From assembly GCA_029974035.1 (NCBI GenBank), contig JARKQG010000146.1, forward strand, positions 1 through 14,807: 14,807 bases of DNA, given 5' to 3'. Positions 1 to 5,378 of the stretch are shown piece after piece. The notes below the pieces were generated by a model. It was not told the origin of the DNA. It ran no database searches and saw only the letters and a program-made list of their open reading frames with translations. Position numbers and translations under genes: made by a program. Within the stretch, counting starts at the first letter, position 1; every line of letters begins with the position of its first letter. The stretch is from Eubacteriales bacterium (GTDB lineage Bacteria; Bacillota_A; Clostridia; Christensenellales; Aristaeellaceae).

Positions 1-1282
1 GCAGCTGGTCGGCCTTGGGGATGCCGATGCCATTGTCAATCACCTTGACCACCGCCTTCTTGCCCGCGCGGGCAATCTCCACCCGGACCTTGCCGCCGCT
101 TGGCGTATACTTGATGGCGTTGTCGATCAGGTTGTAGAACACCTGCTCCAGCTTCATCGGATCGCCCATGGTGTCGATCTGGTCGCGGACGGCCACATCC
201 AGCGCGATCTGGCGGCCCTCCGCCAGCGGCCGTAACCGCCGGGCGGCGTCCTGCACCAGCTTATCCAGCGAGAGAAGCTGCGGCTGAAGCTTGGTCACAC
301 CGCGGTCGTCCATGTGCACCAGCGTCAAAAGATCGTTGATAATGGAATTAAGCCGGTCGATCTCCTTGTTGATGTCGGACAGGAATTCCTTTTGCATGTC
401 GAGATCGCACTGCTCCTGATACAGCAGCGTCTCGCTGAGAATTTTCATCGTGGAAAGGGGGGTTTTCAGCTCGTGGGACGCGTTGGATACGAACTGGTTT
501 CGGGTCTGGTCCAGCCGTTCCAGCCGCTCGCACATCATGTTGAACGCCGAAGCCAGCTGCGCGAATTCGTTGCGCCCCTGTACGGTGACGCGGCTGGTCA
601 GGTCGCCCTGCGTCATGCGGGATATGCCCTGGCTAAGCTCGTCGATGGGCCGGGTGAAGATGCGGGACACCATGAGGCTCAGGATCAGAACCGAGAGGGC
701 CACCAGCAGAAGCCACAGCGTCATCTGGCGCTGCATCTGCGTCAGGCTCTGGTACACGTCCTGGGCCATCGAGGAATAGACCACCGCGCCCGCCAACTTG
801 CCGCCGGACAGCATCGGTGCGGTGTACACGCCCACCATCTGCCCGTCCGCGTCCTGATCCCGACCCAGCCAGCCGGCGCTCTGCGCGCTGGCCTCGTAAT
901 AGCCGTAGGCCGATCCTTGCCCGGCGAGACTTGCGGCCACCTCGCCCAGGTTGAGCCGCCTGCCGTTATACTCCGAATAGCCGTCCGCCTGCACCACGCC
1001 CAGAAGATCCACCACCATCACGCGGGCGGCGTTCTGGGATGCGGCATAAACCGCCTTATACAGGTTGTCGGCATCGTCCGCGGCCAGAAAGCCTGCCAGC
1101 TGCTGCGCCATGTTATCGGTGTCGCGCTGCTCCTCGCGTACTTTCTGTTCAAACAGATATTCGCCCACCATGCGGATCAAGCTGGCCGCGACCACCAGGA
1201 ACGCGACGCAGATGATGAGCAGGTAGGCGAGCACAATTCTCCACCGGATGGAGTATAGGAAGGTTCTGGCCCTCGTCGACAA
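1..1282 (-). CDS. Sensor histidine kinase (two-component system), C-terminus cut by window edge
   Basis: Membrane sensor kinase that should phosphorylate the response regulator encoded just upstream. Visible in order: short basic N-terminus, a membrane segment at about residues 15-37, an extracytoplasmic sensor domain of about 150 residues, a second membrane segment from about Trp190 to 207, a HAMP linker, then HisKA with the phospho-acceptor motif SHELKTPLS (His270). The HATPase N-box follows (NLIDNAIKY, Asn384/Asn388) and then the G1 box DNGIG at 416-420. The reading runs out at residue 427, so the G2 box and C-terminus lie outside the window. There is no PAS domain between HAMP and HisKA, unlike WalK. 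The start is TTG at 1282, the first usable start after an in-frame stop, with GGGGAG 12 nt upstream; an ATG is not available. The architecture fits the PhoR/ResE-like class; the signal sensed is unknown. Eighty-two bases separate it from the regulator gene. Confidence 0.9.
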   Translation of the reverse strand, partial: MSTRARTFLYSIRWRIVLAYLLIICVAFLVVAASLIRMVGEYLFEQKVREEQRDTDNMAQQLAGFLAADDADNLYKAVYAASQNAARVMVVDLLGVVQADGYSEYNGRRLNLGEVAASLAGQGSAYGYYEASAQSAGWLGRDQDADGQMVGVYTAPMLSGGKLAGAVVYSSMAQDVYQSLTQMQRQMTLWLLLVALSVLILSLMVSRIFTRPIDELSQGISRMTQGDLTSRVTVQGRNEFAQLASAFNMMCERLERLDQTRNQFVSNASHELKTPLSTMKILSETLLYQEQCDLDMQKEFLSDINKEIDRLNSIINDLLTLVHMDDRGVTKLQPQLLSLDKLVQDAARRLRPLAEGRQIALDVAVRDQIDTMGDPMKLEQVFYNLIDNAIKYTPSGGKVRVEIARAGKKAVVKVIDNGIGIPKADQL

Positions 1283-1323
1283 AATGATAGCCCACTCCCC
1301 GTTTGCGCGTCAGTCGCGCTGGC

Positions 1324-1364
1324 AAAACGCGCCCCGCGGGCCGCACGGCCCCTGGCGCGGCGCG
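1324..1364 (-). terminator. Hairpin with short T-run between regulator and kinase genes
   Basis: On the minus strand, directly after the regulator stop codon, CGCGCC (1364-1359) can pair with GGCGCG (1333-1328), enclosing an inner GGGCC/GGCCC hairpin (1351-1347 with 1342-1338). The outer stem is followed by TTTT. It resembles a leaky intrinsic terminator that could lower kinase expression relative to the regulator. It could also be a chance structure in GC-rich spacer DNA. Confidence 0.4.
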
Positions 1365-2057
1365 CTAGTCCTTGTCGGTAAAGTAGTAGCCCACGCCCCA
1401 TTTGGTAAAGATAAATTCCGGCTGGGCGGGATTTTTTTCGATTTTTTCGCGCAGGCGGCGGATGTGCACGTCCACCGTGCGCAGATCGCCCAGATAGTCG
1501 TACTTCCAGATGGTCTCCAGCAGCGCCTCGCGGCTGAACACCTTGCCGCGGTTGGTGGCGAAGAGCTGCAGAAGATCGAACTCCTTGGCGGTCAGATTGA
1601 CATCCCGGTCTCCGACAACCACGGAGCGGTTGTTGAGGTTGATGACCATGTCGCGGACGGTGATTGTGCGCGCGTCGATACCCCGGGACATCTGGCCGGT
1701 GCGGCGCAGGATGGTCTTGATGCGGGCCTTGACCTCCAAAATATTAAAGGGCTTGGTCATATAATCGTCCGCGCCATACTCAAGGCCCAGGATCTTGTCC
1801 ATGTCCTCACCCTTGGCGGTCAGCATGATGATGGGCACGTTGCTCTTTTCGCGGATGCGCTGGCAGACTTCGATGCCGCTGAATTTGGGCAGCATGACGT
1901 CCAGCAGCACCAGATCGTATTGCCCCGCGAAAAAAGTCTGTACGGCCTCCTCGCCGTCCGCCGCGGAGGCGGTCTCATAGCCGTCCTGCTCCAAGCTGTA
2001 TTTTAAACCTTTGACGATGAGTGGCTCATCGTCAACAATCAAAATTCGCTTTGCCAT
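1365..2057 (-). CDS. OmpR/PhoP-family response regulator
   Basis: DNA-binding transcription factor of 230 residues, the usual length for this family. The receiver domain spans about 1-120. It has the acidic pair Asp9/Asp10, the phospho-acceptor Asp53 (motif LLDVMLP), Thr80 and Lys102 (TKPF). The winged-helix output domain covers about 130-228, with the recognition region TVDVHIRRLREKIE and the terminal hairpin GVGYYF. I chose ATG at 2057 because the product then begins MAKRILIVDDEP, the standard receiver start. An in-frame extension back to 2159 would place the start codon on the promoter -10 box. GGAGAGG lies 11 nt upstream, a rather long spacing. The kinase gene follows on the same strand, so the two form a two-component pair. 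The divergent neighbour is a carboxypeptidase, so cell-envelope control is an attractive but unproven role. It is similar to WalR/PhoP, but the partner kinase lacks PAS, so I give no symbol. Confidence 0.95.
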   Translation of the reverse strand: MAKRILIVDDEPLIVKGLKYSLEQDGYETASAADGEEAVQTFFAGQYDLVLLDVMLPKFSGIEVCQRIREKSNVPIIMLTAKGEDMDKILGLEYGADDYMTKPFNILEVKARIKTILRRTGQMSRGIDARTITVRDMVINLNNRSVVVGDRDVNLTAKEFDLLQLFATNRGKVFSREALLETIWKYDYLGDLRTVDVHIRRLREKIEKNPAQPEFIFTKWGVGYYFTDKD

Positions 2058-2158
2058 CGGGTCGTCATCCTCTCCGGGGGACAGCAGGCCCGGCCCCATG
2101 CCGCCGGTTCGCCGCCCCGCCTGTTTATCAGAGGGCAGATTGCCTTTACAACAATTCA

Positions 2159-2187
2159 ATTATACCCAGCTTTTCGAAAAAAAACAA
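2159..2187 (-). promoter_or_regulatory. Sigma-A-type promoter for the regulator/kinase operon
   Basis: Minus strand: -35 TTGTTT (2187-2182), 17-nt spacer, perfect -10 TATAAT (2164-2159). The predicted leader to the regulator ATG at 2057 is about 95 nt. An A-run on the plus strand gives a T-rich spacer here. Confidence 0.7.
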
Positions 2188-2229
2188 GTGCGCACAGGGG
2201 GATGTTAGGATTTTACATCCAACTATATC

Positions 2230-2258
2230 TGTACAAATTTCGTCATAAGTGATATACT
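2230..2258 (+). promoter_or_regulatory. Sigma-A-type promoter for the carboxypeptidase gene
   Basis: -35 TGTACA (2230-2235), 17-nt spacer, -10 TATACT (2253-2258). Predicted transcription start is near 2265. This makes a GTG start at 2268 implausible and supports the TTG start at 2313. Confidence 0.65.
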
Positions 2259-2268
2259 GACTGATGTG

Positions 2269-2290
2269 TGCCCGCGCCTTTTCGCGGGCA
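2269..2290 (+). promoter_or_regulatory. 5'-leader hairpin of the carboxypeptidase mRNA
   Basis: TGCCCGCG (2269-2276) pairs perfectly with CGCGGGCA (2283-2290) across a six-base CCTTTT loop. It sits within a few bases of the predicted transcript 5' end and upstream of the ribosome binding site. A role in protecting the mRNA 5' end is an inference. Confidence 0.5.
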
Positions 2291-2312
2291 TGCCGGAAAG
2301 GGTGTTCGCGCA

Positions 2313-3752
2313 TTGACCAGGCGTCCAAATCTCTTACTGATCCTTCTCGCCCTGTGGCTCTCGACCGCCGTCGCGTTGAGCGCCGTATTTCTTGAGCCGG
2401 CGCGGGCCGAGACGACCGCCGCCAAAAAGGTAGACACCTACGACGCAAACAACCCCGGAAACCTGAACGCCGACGACATCGAGGGCGAAGCCGCGGTGGT
2501 CATGGACTACAAGACCGGGCGGGTATTGTTTGAAAAAAACGCCGACGAAAAGCTCTATCCCGCCAGCACCACCAAGGTGATGACCTGTCTTCTGGCGCTG
2601 GAGTCCGGCCGCCTGAACGAAACCGTCACCATCCCGAAGGAAGCGTCCAAGGTCCCCAAGGACTCTTCGCTGGTGCCGGTGACCCCCGGCGAAAAGATGC
2701 CCTTCATCGACCTTCTGTACGGCCTGATGATGCGCTCCGGCAACGATGGCGCGGTGGCCGTGGCCGTGATCGTCGCGGGTTCGGTGGACAATTTCGTCGC
2801 CATGATGAACCAGCGGGCGCGGGAACTGGGCTGTGAGAACACCCACTTCGCAAACCCCCACGGCTATCAGGACGAGACCCATTATACCACCGCCAGAGAT
2901 CTGGCCCTCATCACCCGGGAGGCGATGAAAAACGCCACCTTCCGCGAAATCGTGTCGGCCAAAAGCTACACCATGTCCGCCACGGAGAAGCGCGAGAAGC
3001 TCAAGCTGGCAACCAGCAACGCGATGTTCGTCAAAACCTCGCCCTACTACTACGAGTACGAGGTCGGCGTCAAGACGGGCTATCACTCAAAGGCGGCGCA
3101 CTGCTTCGTCGGCGCGGCCAAGAAAAACGGCGCGTCGCTGATCTCGGTCACGCTCAAGACCACCAAAAACGGCAAGTGGACCGACACCAAGCGGTTGATG
3201 GAGTACGGCTTCGCCCAATACAAGACCTACGCCTTCAACAAGATCTACGATGCCAATCCGCTGTACGCCACCATCAAAAACGCCGACAGCGAGGACGCGG
3301 GTTCAGGCCTTGTGGAATTGACGGTGGTTCCCGGCGGCTCTATCGGCAATTACAGCGTCACCTGCCTGCCGGATGACCTTGCCGAAACCTCCCGGGACAT
3401 CATGAGCAAGGTTTCCGTGCAGTACACTTCTGCCCTCGTCGCCCCCATCCGCGAGGGAGACATCTTGGGCAGCATCTCCTACACGGCGGATGACGGCAGC
3501 GCGTTTTCCGGTACGGTCATCGCCAGCCGGGATGTCCAGGAGATCAAGCCGGTGTCCGCGCTGGGTGAGATCGTCCCCTGGGCGGACACCGTGGATTACA
3601 GCCTGATCTGGATCCTGCTGGGACTATTCGGCCTGGTGGTGCTTTTGATCGTGCTGCTGCGCATCCAACACGCGATCCGGCGCAAGCGGCGCTACCGCGA
3701 GCTGCGCCGCCGTCAGCAGATGGCCTACTCCCGCTACCGCAGCTATCGCTGA
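2313..3752 (+). CDS. D-alanyl-D-alanine carboxypeptidase (low-molecular-weight penicillin-binding protein)
   Basis: Peptidase S11 enzyme that trims the terminal D-Ala of peptidoglycan stem peptides outside the membrane. With the TTG start it has 479 residues. A signal peptide (hydrophobic LLLILLALW, cleavage after ARA near residue 31) leads into the catalytic domain. That domain carries the three active-site motifs: STTK (Ser85, Lys88), SGN (142-144) and KTG (254-256). A PBP5-like beta domain follows, at about 300-410. Near the C-terminus there is a true membrane helix (about 437-457) followed by a very basic tail rich in Arg. Classical DacA/DacF enzymes are shorter and end in an amphipathic anchor, so this C-terminus is unusual. 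TTG at 2313 is preferred because GGAAAGGGTG lies 8 nt upstream; a GTG at 2268 would be nearly leaderless and would put extra residues before the signal peptide. It is divergent from the two-component operon. The family assignment is certain, but which Dac paralogue is not. Confidence 0.95.
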   Translation: MTRRPNLLLILLALWLSTAVALSAVFLEPARAETTAAKKVDTYDANNPGNLNADDIEGEAAVVMDYKTGRVLFEKNADEKLYPASTTKVMTCLLALESGRLNETVTIPKEASKVPKDSSLVPVTPGEKMPFIDLLYGLMMRSGNDGAVAVAVIVAGSVDNFVAMMNQRARELGCENTHFANPHGYQDETHYTTARDLALITREAMKNATFREIVSAKSYTMSATEKREKLKLATSNAMFVKTSPYYYEYEVGVKTGYHSKAAHCFVGAAKKNGASLISVTLKTTKNGKWTDTKRLMEYGFAQYKTYAFNKIYDANPLYATIKNADSEDAGSGLVELTVVPGGSIGNYSVTCLPDDLAETSRDIMSKVSVQYTSALVAPIREGDILGSISYTADDGSAFSGTVIASRDVQEIKPVSALGEIVPWADTVDYSLIWILLGLFGLVVLLIVLLRIQHAIRRKRRYRELRRRQQMAYSRYRSYR

Positions 3753-3777
3753 CCCTCCGGGAGATCCAAGCCCTCTC

Positions 3778-3929
3778 ATACCTATACGAAATATTATTGC
3801 AAGAGCGGCAGGGATTTTTCGATGCAGGGCAAGGAGCCAGAGCGAAGCGCAGCTGCGTTGCGCGGAGCGTGACACCGCCCCGCGCGAAAAGGACCGCCGC
3901 AACGATGCATAATTGTTTGGGATTGGTAT
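3778..3929. repeat. Imperfect inverted-repeat element (MITE/REP-like), 152 bp
   Basis: The stretch begins ATACCTATACGAAATAT and ends with GGGATTGGTAT. The reverse complement of the end reads ATACCAATCCCAAACA. About 45 bases of each arm align imperfectly, inwards through TGCA, GCGGC and TTTTCG blocks on both sides. The centre holds GC-rich segments including the perfect palindrome CGCAGCTGCG (about 3850-3859). There is no credible protein inside. It lies between the carboxypeptidase stop codon and what looks like that gene's terminator, one base before the terminator stem. I see no clear target-site duplication. It is probably a small mobile or dispersed repeat that folds as a long hairpin in RNA or DNA; copy number cannot be judged from one window. 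Confidence 0.55.
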
Positions 3930-3930
3930 C

Positions 3931-3962
3931 AACCGCTCTTCCACGCGAAGGAGCGGTTTTTT
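3931..3962 (+). terminator. Intrinsic terminator, plus strand (carboxypeptidase gene)
   Basis: AACCGCTC (3931-3938) pairs with GAGCGGTT (3951-3958), extended inward by a T-G and a T-A pair. The stem is followed by a TTTTTT run (3957-3962). It is the first terminator behind the carboxypeptidase gene, about 180 nt after the stop. Confidence 0.8.
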
Positions 3963-3967
3963 GGCAT

Positions 3968-4000
3968 AAAAACGGCCGCCGCGAAATGCGGCGGCCGTTT
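3968..4000 (-). terminator. Intrinsic terminator, minus strand (zinc-ribbon gene)
   Basis: A perfect 13-bp stem (3970-3982 with 3988-4000, core CGGCCGCCGC) encloses a five-base loop. On the minus strand it runs into TTTTT (3972-3968). It lies 10 nt past the zinc-ribbon stop codon and tail-to-tail with the plus-strand terminator, so the two genes are insulated from read-through. Confidence 0.85.
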
Positions 4001-4010
4001 GAATGATTAA

Positions 4011-4292
4011 CTACTGACGGCGGGCGGCGAAGCACTCGCTGCAATAGATCGGTCGGTCGCTCTTGGGAACGAACGGAACGCGGGTGGGCTTGCCGCACTC
4101 TGCGCAAACGGTCTCGAACATCTCGCGGGGCTCGCCCTGCGTCCCACGGCTGGCCTTGCGGGAGTCGCGGCAGGACTTGCAACGGGTAGGCTCATTCTGG
4201 AAGCCCTTTTCCGCGTAGAAGGCCTGCTCTCCGGCGGTAAACACGAACTCATTCCCACAATCCCGGCAAACCAGCGTCTTGTCCTCGTACAT
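4011..4292 (-). CDS. Small double zinc-ribbon protein (zf-trcl + CxxC-x17-CxxC)
   Basis: A 93-residue soluble protein with four CxxC knuckles: Cys9/12 and Cys38/41 form an N-terminal zinc ribbon like the 'probable zinc-ribbon' (zf-trcl) family. Cys63/66 and Cys84/87 are separated by exactly 17 residues, matching the CxxC-x17-CxxC family. A short polar linker joins the two halves. Such proteins are common in Clostridia and Chloroflexi; their function is unknown, though nucleic-acid or ribosome binding is a natural guess. ATG at 4292 has AGGGGG 8 nt upstream. Upstream on the same strand is a roughly 220-nt structured RNA with its own promoter and no terminator before this gene, so the protein is probably translated from a transcript that starts with that RNA. 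A strong terminator follows the stop codon. I see no membrane segment or signal peptide. Confidence 0.85.
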   Translation of the reverse strand: MYEDKTLVCRDCGNEFVFTAGEQAFYAEKGFQNEPTRCKSCRDSRKASRGTQGEPREMFETVCAECGKPTRVPFVPKSDRPIYCSECFAARRQ

Positions 4293-4320
4293 TGGAATTT
4301 CCCCCTGTGATCAATATGTT

Positions 4321-4543
4321 GGTTGCCAAGGACAGCTGACCTGGTCTTTGCCCCCACACCCGCCGGCCGGGATGCTCGCTCATGGGCGGTGACGCCCCCC
4401 ACTACTGATCCTCTCAGCGTTGACGCTGGCCGGACTTACCTCTAAGCCGCACCATGCTCACCGGGACTTTGCCCGGGTTACGTGGATCGTTTTGCCTGCG
4501 ACTGGCATCGATTCTCAACCACAGACCTGCCTATCGGCAACCG
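4321..4543 (-). ncRNA. raiA RNA: Structured non-coding RNA, probably the raiA-motif RNA
   Basis: No gene fits the 327 bases between the zinc-ribbon and comFC genes. The minus strand there forms an elaborate RNA. GGUUGCC (4542-4536) pairs perfectly with GGCAACC (4327-4321), closing the whole domain. Inside it, AGG/CCU, CAG/CUG and GGUCU/AGACC continue the closing stem. Internal hairpins include AUCG...GCC/GGC...CGAU, CCGGG-CAAAGU-CCCGG, AGCG-UCAA-CGCU and GGGCG-UCAC-CGCCC. The predicted transcription start falls 1-2 nt before the closing stem. The raiA-motif RNA described from Firmicutes and Actinobacteria is about this long and typically sits beside comFC and the ribosome-hibernation gene raiA. 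Here it follows comFC, and a zinc-ribbon gene takes the raiA position. That it is a structured RNA is well supported; the raiA name rests on size, context and general fold, from memory. Confidence 0.65.
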
Positions 4544-4549
4544 TCAAAC

Positions 4550-4578
4550 ATTATACTGCATTCCACGGGCAAAAGCAA
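4550..4578 (-). promoter_or_regulatory. Sigma-A-type promoter of the structured RNA / zinc-ribbon unit
   Basis: Minus strand: -35 TTGCTT (4578-4573), 17-nt spacer, perfect -10 TATAAT (4555-4550). It lies in the spacer downstream of comFC, which shows no strong terminator, so some comFC read-through into the RNA is possible. Confidence 0.75.
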
Positions 4579-4619
4579 GCGTTTCTTTAACCACATTTTT
4601 ACGGCATTGCCCCATTTTT

Positions 4620-5378
4620 TTACTTTTTCCGCCGCGGCGCCCGGTCGACGGACCCGGCCAGCGCGATGAACCACACGTCCGCCGCGCCGGCCGCGCGAAG
4701 CGCCCGGGCGCAGGCGAGGGCGGTGGCGCCGGTGGTCAGCACATCGTCCACCAACAGCAGGCGCCGGCCCCGGACGTCGGCCGACGCGGCAAAGGCGCCG
4801 TCCAGGTTGAGGCGCCGCGCGGCACCGGTCAGCCGCGCCTGCTGGGCGGCGTCCCGAGTGCGCCGAAGCGCCTCAACCGCCGGCACACCCAACCGCCCGG
4901 CCAGCGCGCGGGCCAGGACCGCGGCCTGGTTGACGCCCCGCACCCGAAGGCGCGCCGGGTGCATCGGCACCGGCACCACCGCGTCCACGGCCCCGGGGGG
5001 CAGCTCCCGCCGGACCGTCTGCTCCATCGCCCGGCCCATCCAGTCCGCCATGCGGGCGACGCCCCCGTACTTCATGCGGCGGATCATGCCGCTCACCGGG
5101 CGGCGGTAGGGGTACGTAAAGCGGGCGGCGGAGAGCACCCCCTCCGGCCAATCGCCGCAGGTCAGGCAGGCGCGCGGCCCGCGCCCCGCGGCAAGGGGAC
5201 GCCCGCAGCGCGGACAGTGGAGGCCGGGAAAATCGGCCACAGGCCTCACAAGCCGCGCGCAGTCCGCGCACAGCCATTCCACGTCCGCCCCCGCGGGGCT
5301 TCCGCAGCCCATGCAGTTGGCGCGGGAGGGGTAGAGCGCCTCGAGCATCAGCGCCAGGGCCAGCTTCGCCCAGCCCAT
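4620..5378 (-). CDS. comFC: ComF-family protein (zinc ribbon + phosphoribosyltransferase fold)
   Basis: A 252-residue ComFC homologue. In naturally competent bacteria ComFC is a cytosolic partner of the ComFA helicase in DNA uptake; in others it is linked to recombination. Two zinc knuckle pairs stand at the N-terminus: CMGC (22-25) with CADC (37-40), then CPRC (about 55-58) with CLTC (about 71-74). They are followed by the type I phosphoribosyltransferase fold with the PRPP-binding loop VDDVLTTGAT (210-219). The start is ATG at 5378, whose A is shared with the recD2 stop (TGATG), with GGGGGA 6 nt upstream; a GTG one codon earlier has too short a spacing. The 1-nt overlap indicates translational coupling to recD2. 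No comFA is adjacent. The tail after residue 240 is basic. Confidence 0.93.
   Translation of the reverse strand: MGWAKLALALMLEALYPSRANCMGCGSPAGADVEWLCADCARLVRPVADFPGLHCPRCGRPLAAGRGPRACLTCGDWPEGVLSAARFTYPYRRPVSGMIRRMKYGGVARMADWMGRAMEQTVRRELPPGAVDAVVPVPMHPARLRVRGVNQAAVLARALAGRLGVPAVEALRRTRDAAQQARLTGAARRLNLDGAFAASADVRGRRLLLVDDVLTTGATALACARALRAAGAADVWFIALAGSVDRAPRRKK

Noticed and set aside
2268..2312. Earlier GTG start (2268) for the carboxypeptidase
   Set aside because: It would fall about 3 nt from the predicted transcription start and inside the leader hairpin, without a ribosome binding site. TTG at 2313 has a good site and gives a normal signal peptide.
3797..4006. A 69-codon plus-strand frame behind the carboxypeptidase gene
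   Set aside because: It runs across the inverted-repeat element and both convergent terminators, and shows no domain.
4321..4543. The structured RNA as RNase P RNA, SRP RNA, tmRNA or 6S RNA
   Set aside because: A piece reading GAGGUAAGUCCGG recalls the RNase P P4 strand, but the rest of the RNase P core is missing and the RNA is too short. I see no SRP GGAAG/AGCAG asymmetric loop, no tmRNA tag frame or tRNA-like ends, and no single long 6S-type rod with a central bubble.
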